This document shows, piece after piece, positions 43,990-52,868 of a stretch of 64,000 nucleotides of DNA. A program made the translations under genes and the position numbers. Every line of letters begins with the position of its first letter. Position 1 is the stretch's first letter. The notes below the pieces were generated by a model. That model did no database searches, had not been told where the DNA came from, and was given only the letters and a program-made list of their open reading frames with translations. Source of the stretch: a virus; IMG/VR virus record IMGVR_UViG_3300034284_001002, positions 1 through 64,000 of that record. One strand, 5' to 3'.

Positions 43990-45258
43990 TTACCCTAATC
44001 TAGCTTTGATTGCTGCCAATGGATCAGGCGATTGTCCTAGTCTTAGTAATGTGTTTGAATCTGTTCCTGCATAGGGTAATTTACCCAACGCACCGCTCAC
44101 TGCACTGCCTGTTACACTGCTCAATGCAGATGTAGCACTGCTTACAGCACCGTTTATTGACGCTGTTATACTGCCTAACCCGCCAGCACCGGACGCCCTG
44201 GCCAGCAATCCACCTGCATCTAATCCACCTGCCAGTAATCCTTTGGCCTTGCTTGCGGCAGCAGTCAGTGCAGATGTGTCAAGTGCTTGCGGGCTAAAGT
44301 CAGGCAATGATATTTTATCACTGCCAATTAATTTAGCAGTTGCCGCATTTAGTGTAGATCTATCAATGGTTCCTTTAAATCCGGCGGCCGGAACAATACC
44401 AGTCACTGCCGCCGGCAATTTAGTGTCGCTGAAGTTAACTGCAAACTCTCCTTGTTTGGCCAACGAATCCATTTTAGATGTTAACCCAGATGTTAATTTA
44501 CTGGCGGCGCCAGTTAATGCTCCGGCGGCACCACCGAGTGCGCCGGATAATGCGCCTGTGGCACTTTTAATTGCTCCACCAATGTCTCCAGGCAATACAT
44601 TGGTTACACCCGATAGTGCGCCAGATATTCCTGCTATCGCACCAGTGGCTCCAGATGTAGTTTTAGCCCATTCAACTGCTGTGCCAACTCCATATTTACT
44701 GGCATTGGCCAATAGTCCACCAAGTTGTGCTGTTCCGTTGTTGGCCAATGTCGACACGCTGCCTAAGTTACTAGTGATACTACTGGCTGTGCTGCCAAGA
44801 GCTCCGGTGACACCTGATAATGCTCCAGACAATGCTCCAACGGCTCCAGAAATCCCGTTTGACGCAAATGCTGATTCTACTGCAGGAATTTTTCCTGTTG
44901 CCAAGTCAACTCCTGCTCCTTTTAACGCATTGGCCAATCCGCCGGTTAAACTAGATAAACTGCCAGAAGCTAGACTACCTAGTTCTTTAGGAACTTCTAC
45001 TAGACCAGCAGTGGGAGATATCAAACTTTTTCCGGCATTTGCAGCCGCATTGTATAACAAGCCAGTTGGTGCTTTTAAATCTGTACCAGGAGTTACAATT
45101 TCTCCAGTTTTAACCAAGGTGTCAAAACTAGACTTCATTAATCCAAACTGTATTTTATCTTGTAGTGGAGGATTTTTCAACAAATCTACAACACCGGCAA
45201 CTCCATCTTTGCCGGTCCATACGCTGGGACTTTTCAATACATCAGTTAATCCAATCAT
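43990..45258 (-). CDS. Low-complexity tail/baseplate structural protein
   Basis: A 422-residue protein made largely of Ala, Gly, Ser, Leu and Thr, with repeated LSGALSGV, GALGG and GLASGS-type runs. It starts with a more ordinary segment (GLTDVLKSPSVWTGKDGV, LVKTGEIVTPGTDLKAPTG) and ends LGKLPYAGTDSNTLLRLGQ. The composition suggests long helical or collagen-like packing rather than an enzyme. Its place between the hub-like genes and gp25 implies a structural role in the baseplate or tail. Compositional bias creates a long antisense frame on the plus strand which I regard as a shadow. Confidence 0.72.
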   Translation of the reverse strand: MIGLTDVLKSPSVWTGKDGVAGVVDLLKNPPLQDKIQFGLMKSSFDTLVKTGEIVTPGTDLKAPTGLLYNAAANAGKSLISPTAGLVEVPKELGSLASGSLSSLTGGLANALKGAGVDLATGKIPAVESAFASNGISGAVGALSGALSGVTGALGSTASSITSNLGSVSTLANNGTAQLGGLLANASKYGVGTAVEWAKTTSGATGAIAGISGALSGVTNVLPGDIGGAIKSATGALSGALGGAAGALTGAASKLTSGLTSKMDSLAKQGEFAVNFSDTKLPAAVTGIVPAAGFKGTIDRSTLNAATAKLIGSDKISLPDFSPQALDTSALTAAASKAKGLLAGGLDAGGLLARASGAGGLGSITASINGAVSSATSALSSVTGSAVSGALGKLPYAGTDSNTLLRLGQSPDPLAAIKARLG

Positions 45259-45785
45259 TGTTGTTGTCCTAAAAATCTAGCAGTGGTGCCGCATTTTAAA
45301 TACCCAGCGTCTTCTAACTGTTGCGCACTTAGTCCATACTTGCCAACACCTAGTTCGTCGGTTACTACATCAGCAGGTTGACACACACTGGCTGCAACGG
45401 CTGCCATCACTGCCTGTACTTGCGATGTTGAAAGAGGGCCAATTCCTTCTGTCACAGTTGATTGATCCACATAGTCTGCCACTGTGATGCCGTTGTTAAT
45501 GGGCACATTGGCAAGAACAGGCAACGAAGATATTACGCCACCATTATAAATTGCCAACAACGGCGTATCTGGAACACCTGCTGTGCCGCGATCAAGACGA
45601 GATTGAGTAAATTGTATTAGTGTTGTTTCAATTGGCTGTAACTGGTCGCCTGATCTCAGCCCAATAAATGCACCGGCAGCCAACTGTTCAAGATATATTT
45701 TTTCTGCTTGCGCTTGTGTAGCACCTGCAGGGCCGTCCAGTGTAAAAAATTGGCCGTTTGGCAATGCAAATGTAAACTTAGCCAT
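45255..45785 (-). CDS. Baseplate-associated protein of unknown function
   Basis: The start at 45785 (176 residues) is chosen because it forms a tight overlap with the end of the hub gene (ATGGCTAA); three extra upstream codons are possible. The N terminus, MAKFTFALPNGQFFTLDGP, and AQAEKIYLEQLAAG look like a small alpha/beta module common in phage tail proteins. The C-terminal half, with VAASVCQPADVVTDELGVGKYGLSAQQLEDAGYLKCG shortened here to its two cysteines and YGLSAQQLE helix, could bind peptidoglycan or act as a plug, but I cannot demonstrate this. Confidence 0.65.
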   Translation of the reverse strand: MAKFTFALPNGQFFTLDGPAGATQAQAEKIYLEQLAAGAFIGLRSGDQLQPIETTLIQFTQSRLDRGTAGVPDTPLLAIYNGGVISSLPVLANVPINNGITVADYVDQSTVTEGIGPLSTSQVQAVMAAVAASVCQPADVVTDELGVGKYGLSAQQLEDAGYLKCGTTARFLGQQQ

Positions 45786-47307
45786 TTGACGCACCTGTTA
45801 CTGTTCCTGCCCAACCTGATGGCAATGGTGGAGTGTTTGGCGGAGTAGTCGGCTGTCCTTCCTCCATGGCAACTTCGACTTCTACACCTTGATTGTGGAA
45901 TGGCCATGGTTCGTGTGTAGGAGCTCGTGTCACAATGCTTTCTAATCCTGTGGCCGATATTTGCCAACCTGTTGCATTGTTGAATTCAGTGTCGGGCATT
46001 ATGCGTTTTTCTAATTTAACAGGAGGTTCTACATTTTCAGCCGATCCGCCATTGAGATCAATTCCACCGGCTCGCAATACCATTGCACCACCTGCGTTCC
46101 AAGATCCATTGTTGCTGACCACGGCGAGACTGCCGTCGGCACGTACACCAATACGGGCCTTGCTGTAAAGAGTCATTTCATTGTTGCTGGCCAAGGTTAT
46201 TGTTCGTTCACTTTCTAACGTTGTGCCTGTCATACTTTTCATGTTGATTGTGCCGCCGGCAAACATGTTGATATCTTTGTCTGCGTGTAGATTAATTGTG
46301 CCTTGAGTGCGGACATTAACTGAGTTTGTGGCATACACATCAACTGTGCCTTCTTGTCCAAATTCTAACCACGCTTGGCCATTGGCATGTATGATGTAAA
46401 AGAAGTTGCCGTCATCACTCATGGTGATTTGATGTCCACCAGCAGTGCGAATTCGCACCAGTTGATCGTCGCCTTCCAAGTTGCCATCGTCAAGCACAAT
46501 GCTGTGTCCGCCTTTGCGGCCAATCACGTTGACATCAGCGGCAGCAATCGACCCGGCAGCAATACGTTTTTTAATGTCAGATTCGGTTAGGCCGCCTTGG
46601 TATACTGGGCGGCCTGGAGTGCTTACTCCAAACACAGCACTGGGACTTTCTCGCTGACTGGTTGATCCAATAGGTCCACGTTGTGTATCGCCAAGTGTTC
46701 CTTGCTGGAACATTTCTGCGGCTAGAAAACTGTGTACTGGTTTTGGCTGGTTAAAGAACTGTGGGTTATCATCAATTTTAGAATTGTTTGGATTGATTTC
46801 AGTTACCGGCAACACTGTGGCGCCATTGTAATAGCTTTTTTGATCACTGTTTTGCAGGTCAAACGCCTTGCTTGATCCAATTGCAGGAACCATATGCGTT
46901 ATGCCTGCGTTGGGAATACAACCTATGTAATATCCCAGACTTGGGTCGCCGCCAGCAAACACTACCAGTACACTGACTCCAACATCAGGTGGAGTGAACC
47001 ACATGCCGTAACTTTGTGGATTACCGTCAAGGTATCCACCAACGCTGGTGGTGTCGCCTTTTTTGCCAGGGCTCGGTGGAGTAGATCCATAAAACCCTGG
47101 ACAATAACTCACTGTACGCCATAGTGTTTTATCTTCTGGGTCTGGTCCAGCAAACTGCTCAATGTAGACTTGTAGTCGACCTTGTCTAGTAGGATCAACA
47201 TTATTTTTTACTACGCCAACAAATGGTCCAAAGTCTGCTGGCGTGCCGCCACGATCAAGTTTGTAGTTTTGGGCAGTGCCACCATTTCTAATAATATTAT
47301 CTGACAT
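45778..47307 (-). CDS. 5: Baseplate hub / central spike protein, T4 gp5-like (no lysozyme domain)
   Basis: A 509-residue protein. The N-terminal OB-fold region has FVGVVKNNVDPTRQGRLQVY, GDPSLGYYIGCIP and the preceding WFTPPDVGVSVLVVFAGG, which match gp5/VgrG family spikes. From about residue 240 on, short repeated strands (GRKGGHSIVLDDG, GHQITMSDDGN, VNVRTQGTINLHADKDIN, MFAGGTINMKS) read as the triple-stranded beta-helix. T4 gp5 has a lysozyme domain between these two parts; here nothing similar appears. It lies in the expected baseplate order and overlaps the next gene. Confidence 0.88.
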   Translation of the reverse strand: MSDNIIRNGGTAQNYKLDRGGTPADFGPFVGVVKNNVDPTRQGRLQVYIEQFAGPDPEDKTLWRTVSYCPGFYGSTPPSPGKKGDTTSVGGYLDGNPQSYGMWFTPPDVGVSVLVVFAGGDPSLGYYIGCIPNAGITHMVPAIGSSKAFDLQNSDQKSYYNGATVLPVTEINPNNSKIDDNPQFFNQPKPVHSFLAAEMFQQGTLGDTQRGPIGSTSQRESPSAVFGVSTPGRPVYQGGLTESDIKKRIAAGSIAAADVNVIGRKGGHSIVLDDGNLEGDDQLVRIRTAGGHQITMSDDGNFFYIIHANGQAWLEFGQEGTVDVYATNSVNVRTQGTINLHADKDINMFAGGTINMKSMTGTTLESERTITLASNNEMTLYSKARIGVRADGSLAVVSNNGSWNAGGAMVLRAGGIDLNGGSAENVEPPVKLEKRIMPDTEFNNATGWQISATGLESIVTRAPTHEPWPFHNQGVEVEVAMEEGQPTTPPNTPPLPSGWAGTVTGASNG

Positions 47308-48989
47308 TATGTTTCTCTATTAATTTGTTGGATTGGAGCAGTCCCGGCTGGCCCAATGCTTTGTTGTGCTACAATCAGTGCCTCTTCTGGTGTTGCACCT
47401 GCGGCCAGTGCATTTTGATACGCGGCAGTTGATTCAAGTGATGTTGTGTTGGCACCTAGACTTTGTTGTGATACAACCGCTGCCTCTTCTGGTGTTGCAC
47501 CTGCAGCCAGTGCATTTTGATACGCAGTAGTTGACTCAACCTGCTCTGGTGTTGGGTTAACTGTTTGTGGAGGATTGGTTAATGTTTCAGTTGGAGTATT
47601 AGCAAGAACTGTGGCAGCGTAATTACGTTCTGCTTGTTCTGCTTGATCAGGCAGTGCTGGTGTGGCGATTGCATTTTCCAATGCTGCCGGACGAACCCCA
47701 GGATCAAACACACTTTCGGCCACATCGGCTCGTTCTACTTTTGCTGCCGCTGTTGCGGCTTTGGCAGCACCGGCTGGATCTAATAGATCAATGAACACGC
47801 CTTTGAGATTTTGTTCAAATTTACCTCTGCTGAATTTGCTAACACAGTGTGATGCTTTGTATGTATAAATGGCCTGTGGTGCGCTAGAAACATTGGGGTT
47901 TGCCAATCCAGTGCCTGTCAAATCATAATCTACACCTGGATTCCATTGTAGGTCAAAAATAATTTCTTGAGCGTCAAAGTTAATTGAGCCGTCAGCATTG
48001 AACGGATTAAAATTATAATTTGTTGAACTGATTCCTGTGGCAGCTTCGCCCTGTTGTAGCCAGGCCGGATCGCCAACAATAGTTAACTCACAGTTGGCAA
48101 TGTCTGTTTTGCTGTACAGGTAATCAGCGGCTGATGCACCCACTGCGTTGGCCTGACCTTCAGCACCTTGATTACTGCTGCCAGCCACTGCTGCCTGAAA
48201 TTCTCGTGGTGGTGATTCTCTGTTGTTTTGTATCCTGGTATCTGTTAAGATTTTTGGATTGGTGAAAGTTGTAGCATATAACTTATTAAACTTTTGTTCA
48301 AATTTAAGAACCTGTGTGTTCTGTCCAGTGAACCAGTATTTGTAACTTTTGTGGCGTCCACGGATTTTGCTTTTGGGAAAATATTCACTTTGCATACTGT
48401 TTATGGGATATGCAGAAATTACATAGGTGATATCATAAGCGAAATCATTGCGCTTGGTATCAAACGGAGTTATTGGTGTGGTTCGCACGGAAATTTTATA
48501 CCACACCAGGTCACCCAGGGGTTTTTGAGGTTTTACTTCAGTAGTGACTTCATCGTTGATATACGCTGCCTGATCAGCAATGTACGTGCTGTTTTTTAAT
48601 ATTTCATTGAGGATAACCACAACTGGTGTGCCAGCACGAAAGTCAAATGTTCTAACATCGTAATCAGCAGAGTTGCTTGCAGGGTTCACTTTGTCTGCAG
48701 GATTTTTTGCCTGTTGCATTGGAACTTTGGCTTTGTTGGGCTTTCCACCTTTGGTAACACGGGCGTCGCCAAGTGCAGCTGGGGCAAATTCTACGCTATA
48801 CTTGTTCGCTACTTCCCACACACCTTTTTTTACCAACTCGGCTTCTGTGTTGTTTAGTGCTTCTATTAGGCCAACTGCAATATTTTTGCTGACGCTAGGA
48901 GCCGCGTTGGCCTTGGGCGGTGCTGCCGCGGCTGGAGTGCTGGCATCTATGGCATTATCAATACTTCGTACGCTTGCTTGTGTTGCCAT
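47307..48989 (-). CDS. Baseplate/tail structural protein with C-terminal tandem repeat
   Basis: A 560-residue protein. The start is disordered and Ala/Pro-rich; the central ordered domain has DYDVRTFDFRAGTPVVVIL, LVWYKISVRTTPITPFD, DITYVISAYPIN and YKYWFTGQN. The domain continues to KASHCVSKFSRGKFEQNLKG. The last 130 residues are Ala/Thr/Pro/Glu-rich with a 34-residue tandem repeat (STTAYQNALAAGATPEEA and STAAYQNALAAGATPEEA). Its position next to gp5 suggests a hub component such as gp27 or gp29 partner, but no direct similarity is visible. It abuts the upstream gene with one base between. Confidence 0.7.
   Translation of the reverse strand: MATQASVRSIDNAIDASTPAAAAPPKANAAPSVSKNIAVGLIEALNNTEAELVKKGVWEVANKYSVEFAPAALGDARVTKGGKPNKAKVPMQQAKNPADKVNPASNSADYDVRTFDFRAGTPVVVILNEILKNSTYIADQAAYINDEVTTEVKPQKPLGDLVWYKISVRTTPITPFDTKRNDFAYDITYVISAYPINSMQSEYFPKSKIRGRHKSYKYWFTGQNTQVLKFEQKFNKLYATTFTNPKILTDTRIQNNRESPPREFQAAVAGSSNQGAEGQANAVGASAADYLYSKTDIANCELTIVGDPAWLQQGEAATGISSTNYNFNPFNADGSINFDAQEIIFDLQWNPGVDYDLTGTGLANPNVSSAPQAIYTYKASHCVSKFSRGKFEQNLKGVFIDLLDPAGAAKAATAAAKVERADVAESVFDPGVRPAALENAIATPALPDQAEQAERNYAATVLANTPTETLTNPPQTVNPTPEQVESTTAYQNALAAGATPEEAAVVSQQSLGANTTSLESTAAYQNALAAGATPEEALIVAQQSIGPAGTAPIQQINRET
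47359..47545 (-). repeat. 102-bp tandem repeat inside a tail gene
   Basis: Two copies with period 102 bp, starting at 47359 and 47461 (the second incomplete), share long identical stretches such as GCCTCTTCTGGTGTTGCACC. They encode 34-residue units around TAYQNALAAGATPEEA in the disordered C terminus of the structural protein. Confidence 0.85.
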
Positions 48990-48990
48990 G

Positions 48991-50451
48991 TTATGCTCCT
49001 ACGTAATCGCCAAGAGTTCCAGCACCTACATCTTGACCAGCCTCGCCAGTGATCACCAGAGTCTGAGGTGTTGTGGTTGATGCGGCAGCTGGGGCGGCTG
49101 GCTTGGCAGGCGTTGGAGTTGGTTTTCTTCCGTCGGCTGGTGATACTTCGGCCACTACAACTCCTTTGGTTAATAAATCTTTTACAGTGGCACCTGAAAT
49201 TTCAATATTTGATTTGATCACGCCTAAGTTTGTTCCAAATCCCACTGTGTATGGAACAGCAACTCCTTTAACGTGATACTCAATCAACTTGTTAGACACT
49301 GTAAAGTCAATGTCAGCCAACTTGAACGGTATGATTTTTTCAACAACAGCATTTTTGTTGTCAGAGTCGCTGGCTTGAACAATTTTTCCATTTTCGTCGT
49401 AGCCGTAAAATCGTATGACCAGTGCATATATTGCGGCCGAATATGGTATCTTGGAATCTTTGTATGCGCCCTTCACTGCTTTCCAGAGATTGTCAATCAG
49501 TGTTATGGCTGCAGTTTCAGTCACTGTAAAACTCAGTTCTGCGGCATTGTGTGCGCTGTTGCTTCCTTTGCCAGTGATAACACTTTTTATTTCCAAGTTA
49601 TCAAAATAGTAATCTAGGCCAAAGAATGGGTTGCGACCAGCAGACTGCGAAACTCCGGCCACTGCGCCGCCGGTTGTTAATTCAGGTTGTACTCCTTCAA
49701 CAGTTGACGGTGCACCTCCACTTTGAATCAATAAATTATATTGACTTATTGTTATTTTACTGGTTTTTTGCAAAGCAGTGTATTGTTCAGGTGTCAGTAG
49801 ATACCACCCAATGTTGTAGGTATAACTGGCGTATTGATCCAATACATTATCTCTTGGGGCAAATGCTGATTGGTTGGCCTGTGTGGCCGCTATAATTTGT
49901 TTGGTGTTTGCCGCGGTTGATCCATCTTCGCCCTTGGCGCCCACACCCGGTGCTCCGCCTGGCCGTCCTTCAGTCTCGTTACCGGTGTTGGCTGGCGGAA
50001 CACTCTGTGTTTCTGTTAGAGTCTTTACAGGAGGGTTGGTTCCTGTTTCTGTATTCTGTGCCAAGGTGGCAGCTTCAGTAGTTGTGAGTCGTCCGGCACT
50101 GGCCGGAGCCGGTGCAGGATTCTGTGTAGCACCAGCGGCACTGTTGGCAACATCAGTGGCCGCAGATGTTGTTGGCGATGTGGTTGCTTCTTTTTCAGCG
50201 GCTTCAGCAGCCACGGCAGCATCAAGTTCTTTTTTTAATGCAGTAAGTTTTTGATTTTCTGCGTTAAACGCCAGTCTGGCCGCTTCTACTGCGCCAACTT
50301 GACCCAATGCCACTCGTTCGGCTTCTGTGCCATTTTGATAGGCAGCAGATTGTGCAACGGCTGCTTGAGCAGCAGTGAGTTCTCGCCGCAATGCCAGCAC
50401 TATCTGATATTGTGCTTCCCAACGTGCATCTAATTCTGCTACTGTTGCCAT
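48991..50451 (-). CDS. Baseplate/tail structural protein
   Basis: A 486-residue protein with a helical, Ala/Glu-rich start (LRRELTAAQAAVAQSAAYQNG), a long disordered Thr/Ala/Pro linker, and an ordered domain from about residue 200. That domain has YNIGWYLLTPEQYTALQ, GLDYYFDNLEIKSVITG, DNLWKAVKGAYKD and IDFTVSNKLIEYHVKG. The combination of an ordered beta domain with an Ala/Thr-rich linker is shared with the gene after it and with the protein at 50754-52757. Position between gp53-like and gp5-like genes indicates a baseplate role. I cannot assign a specific T4 gene. Confidence 0.68.
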   Translation of the reverse strand: MATVAELDARWEAQYQIVLALRRELTAAQAAVAQSAAYQNGTEAERVALGQVGAVEAARLAFNAENQKLTALKKELDAAVAAEAAEKEATTSPTTSAATDVANSAAGATQNPAPAPASAGRLTTTEAATLAQNTETGTNPPVKTLTETQSVPPANTGNETEGRPGGAPGVGAKGEDGSTAANTKQIIAATQANQSAFAPRDNVLDQYASYTYNIGWYLLTPEQYTALQKTSKITISQYNLLIQSGGAPSTVEGVQPELTTGGAVAGVSQSAGRNPFFGLDYYFDNLEIKSVITGKGSNSAHNAAELSFTVTETAAITLIDNLWKAVKGAYKDSKIPYSAAIYALVIRFYGYDENGKIVQASDSDNKNAVVEKIIPFKLADIDFTVSNKLIEYHVKGVAVPYTVGFGTNLGVIKSNIEISGATVKDLLTKGVVVAEVSPADGRKPTPTPAKPAAPAAASTTTPQTLVITGEAGQDVGAGTLGDYVGA

Positions 50452-50454
50452 CGT

Positions 50455-50754
50455 TTAAAACCCCAGTACTGAACGCAGTGTGCTCAACTTGGGCACGTAG
50501 ATAAACGTATTGATTTTAAAATCCAAAGGTGGTTTTGTCAGTGTGTTGGGATTGCGTTGATAAAACACCCACCACAGTCCGCCATTGTCGTACAGGTCAA
50601 ATGCCAACAGGTCTGGACGATACTGATATGTTTGATTGATTGTGAATGGCAAGTCATCGCTCTGGCTGGGTATTGGTCTATTGACCATGGCATCCAAAAA
50701 GAACTGACTGTATCCTGTGGTATAGTACGGACTGGTTGCATTATAAGTTGCCAT
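50455..50754 (-). CDS. Baseplate wedge protein, probably T4 gp53-like
   Basis: A 99-residue protein. TINQTYQYRPDLLAFDLYD, then GLWWVFYQRNPNTL and a closing FIYVPKLSTL, follow the pattern of gp53-type wedge proteins, which carry a LysM-like motif and sit near gp25 in the wedge. T4 gp53 is longer (196), so only the core domain would be present. It is nested tightly between two structural genes, with a one-base overlap on one side and a 3-base gap on the other. Confidence 0.6.
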   Translation of the reverse strand: MATYNATSPYYTTGYSQFFLDAMVNRPIPSQSDDLPFTINQTYQYRPDLLAFDLYDNGGLWWVFYQRNPNTLTKPPLDFKINTFIYVPKLSTLRSVLGF

Positions 50755-52757
50755 TACCAGAATCCTCCTTTGAGTAGGTCACCATTGGCATATTGTCTTA
50801 GGCTGAACTGCTGGCTTTGTTGCTTGCGGCTTTGAACCGGCAGCAGTGATATGGCTATGGTCATTTTGGTCGGCACATAGGTTGGAGTATTTTGACCAAA
50901 TGATGCAGGCGCAGGTGGTTTGCTCATTCCGCCTTTGGGTAATCCGGCATTGGCCAAGCGATTGATGGCTCCACCTAAGACATTTCCTAGTATGCCGCCA
51001 CCAAAGGTTGTACCTGGACCTGTGGGATTGCCACTTTGACGTTTGTTAAGCATGTTACTGTTGTTGACGTTGGGACTTCGAGCACGTATATAGTCCACAT
51101 CCACAGGCAGGTCGTAAGTAAACGACTGCACCACACAGGGATGCTCATTGAATTGAAATTCACCCAGGCCGGTGAGATACACCAGGGGCGGCGGTGTGCC
51201 ACGTTGAGGATCTTGACCATAGAACATTTTTGTCACTGATTTGAAAAAGTGTATCACTGCCAACAAGTACTCAGCTTCCACTGTGCTTTGTGCTGTAAAT
51301 GGGCAACTCAGTGTAACGGGCTCAACTGAACTGCTTTGATAGTAGTAGCCTTTGTAGTTTGAATGTGTGAGGTCATAACTTGAATAGGTGGCTTTGTACG
51401 AAGTGCTAATAGTGGGTGTATAAGGAAATATTATCCCTGTTCCTTTTAAAGGATTTAATATTCCAGGTTCAGGGGCGTTGTACAAATAATCAGCACCGGG
51501 TGCCAGTCTTAGTTTCACACGCCAATCACCGTTGTTGGGATTTCTGCGCTGGTTAGCAATGGTATTCTGTGCCCGTGCCTTGTCCAAGGTGCCTTGTTTT
51601 ATGGCAGCATTGAGATTGTCACGTTCGGCTTCTTCATCGGGGTTGGCGGCAAAATCTGGGGAAGGAGTTGCCGCTGGCAACGGGTCTGGTGCAAAAATTG
51701 CCGCACCTTCTGCTTCACGTATCTGTGCCAGTTCAGCTTCGTTGGCTGCATCTATTGCTTCATCACCTGAGCCCAACACAGGATTAGGTGCAAAAATTGC
51801 CGCACCTTCTGCTTCACGCAGTTGTGCTAACTCGGCTTCGTTAGCTGCATCTATTGCTTCGTCACCTGACACTGGTGCTGGTGCAAATGCGCGGCCTTCT
51901 TGTTCGGCCAAGGCCGCTGCCTGTGCATCTTCTGTGGCTTGCAGTGCTTCATCTCCAACTGCAACTGGAGCTGTCTGAACATTAGAGGCGCCAACTGTGA
52001 CTCCCAGGGCTGTGTCAGTTTGTTGATTTATAACAGGGTCTGATCCACCTGGCGACTGCACAGCAGTATCTACTGCGGTAGTTCCTGAGGTGGTTGTGGT
52101 AGTTGTAGTGGTTGTGTTTGGAACTGTGGTGACTGTGGGTGTGCCGGGTGCTTCGGCATTTTCTTGTTTGCGTACAAGAGCTTCCTTTTCGGCCTTCAGG
52201 GCGGCAAGTTTTTCTGTTCGTTGTTGGTTTTCTTCAGGACTGAGAGGCGGATTACCTGCTTTTTTTCTAGCAAAGTCGCTGGGATTGTCTCGGGTAAATT
52301 GTTCAAGTTCAGCTTGTTTGGCATTAATGGCTGGCTGCAATGATCGGCTTGCAGGAGTAGGTTGCGGAGCACCGGAAACGGTATTGGTAGAACCACCACC
52401 GCTCACAGTTTCTGTACTGTCAGTGGTGTAGTTGATTGGGGTTACTTTGCTTGGTGGATTTTTGGCTTCTAGAGCATAATCAACCTGTTCAAAATTAGCC
52501 GGTGATTGCAAGCCTTGGTTAAATCTAGCACTTTCAGCAGTTTCGGCCGCAGTTGGTGCTACAAAATCAACACCAGCCACTTTGCCGGCGCCGGCTACAG
52601 CGGCTCCCATTTGGCCGTTATCGCCAACAGCATAGGTGCCGAAGGGAGCGTCAGTGATTCCTGCTTGGGCGGCAGCGGCATCTTCACTCGCGCCTCCCTG
52701 ACGGAGTTGATTAAACAGTGCTGCCTTTTTTGGATCGTAACCTGGGGTAGTTGCCAT
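50754..52757 (-). CDS. Baseplate/tail tube structural protein with repeat-containing linker
   Basis: A 667-residue protein. The N-terminal part is an Ala-rich helix region (KKAALFNQLRQGGASEDAAA). Residues about 210-370 form a disordered linker with a poly-Thr run and three copies of a 30-33 residue repeat starting GDEA. The ordered C-terminal domain starts at GDWRVKLRLAPGADYLYN, continues with PYTPTISTSYKATYSSYD, LLAVIHFFKSVTKMFYGQDP and VYLTGLGEFQFNEHP, and ends with DLPVDVDYIRARS. It is first in the structural operon, behind a late box and a good ribosome site (AGGA). By gene order it could correspond to T4 gp48 or gp54, but I have only position as evidence. Confidence 0.72.
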   Translation of the reverse strand: MATTPGYDPKKAALFNQLRQGGASEDAAAAQAGITDAPFGTYAVGDNGQMGAAVAGAGKVAGVDFVAPTAAETAESARFNQGLQSPANFEQVDYALEAKNPPSKVTPINYTTDSTETVSGGGSTNTVSGAPQPTPASRSLQPAINAKQAELEQFTRDNPSDFARKKAGNPPLSPEENQQRTEKLAALKAEKEALVRKQENAEAPGTPTVTTVPNTTTTTTTTTSGTTAVDTAVQSPGGSDPVINQQTDTALGVTVGASNVQTAPVAVGDEALQATEDAQAAALAEQEGRAFAPAPVSGDEAIDAANEAELAQLREAEGAAIFAPNPVLGSGDEAIDAANEAELAQIREAEGAAIFAPDPLPAATPSPDFAANPDEEAERDNLNAAIKQGTLDKARAQNTIANQRRNPNNGDWRVKLRLAPGADYLYNAPEPGILNPLKGTGIIFPYTPTISTSYKATYSSYDLTHSNYKGYYYQSSSVEPVTLSCPFTAQSTVEAEYLLAVIHFFKSVTKMFYGQDPQRGTPPPLVYLTGLGEFQFNEHPCVVQSFTYDLPVDVDYIRARSPNVNNSNMLNKRQSGNPTGPGTTFGGGILGNVLGGAINRLANAGLPKGGMSKPPAPASFGQNTPTYVPTKMTIAISLLPVQSRKQQSQQFSLRQYANGDLLKGGFW
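51688..51960 (-). repeat. 99-bp tandem repeat inside a tail gene
   Basis: Two near-identical copies 99 bp apart (from 51688 and 51787) plus a diverged third one (from about 51877) encode units GDEAIDAANEAELAQIREAE, GDEAIDAANEAELAQLREAE and GDEALQATEDAQAAALAEQE. They lie in the flexible linker of the structural protein. Confidence 0.85.
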
Positions 52758-52774
52758 ATCTTTTTCCTATACAA

Positions 52775-52782
52775 TATTTATC
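52775..52782 (-). promoter_or_regulatory. Late-type promoter box GATAAATA
   Basis: In the divergent gap, the minus strand reads GATAAATA, one base from the T4 late consensus, 17 bases before the ATG of the first tail gene, with AGGAAAAAG between as ribosome site. It faces away from the sigma-70 promoter of the gp55-like gene, so early and late transcription diverge here. Confidence 0.6.
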
Positions 52783-52814
52783 GCAGAAATAAACTGGCCA
52801 CATAATGATAAAGG

Positions 52815-52842
52815 TTGACAACGCAGTAAAAAGTGTTATAAT
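52815..52842 (+). promoter_or_regulatory. Sigma-70 promoter for the gp55-like gene
   Basis: TTGACA (52815-52820) and TATAAT (52837-52842) are both perfect consensus hexamers, separated by 16 bases. A ribosome site GAGGAG follows at 52854-52859, 9 bases before the GTG start. This is the strongest promoter in the window and is of host vegetative type, as expected for an early phage gene. Confidence 0.85.
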
Positions 52843-52868
52843 AAATACATTACGAGGAGACACTGCCT

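Noticed and set aside
44243-45280. A 345-codon plus-strand open frame opposite the Ala/Gly/Ser-rich tail gene
   Set aside because: It is an antisense shadow produced by the biased composition of the real gene; it has no ribosome site and its product is a low-complexity Ala/Pro/Asp-type sequence without family features.
47359-51960. Direct repeats as a possible CRISPR array
   Set aside because: Units are about 100 bp, contiguous and in frame within coding regions, with no spacers or cas genes.
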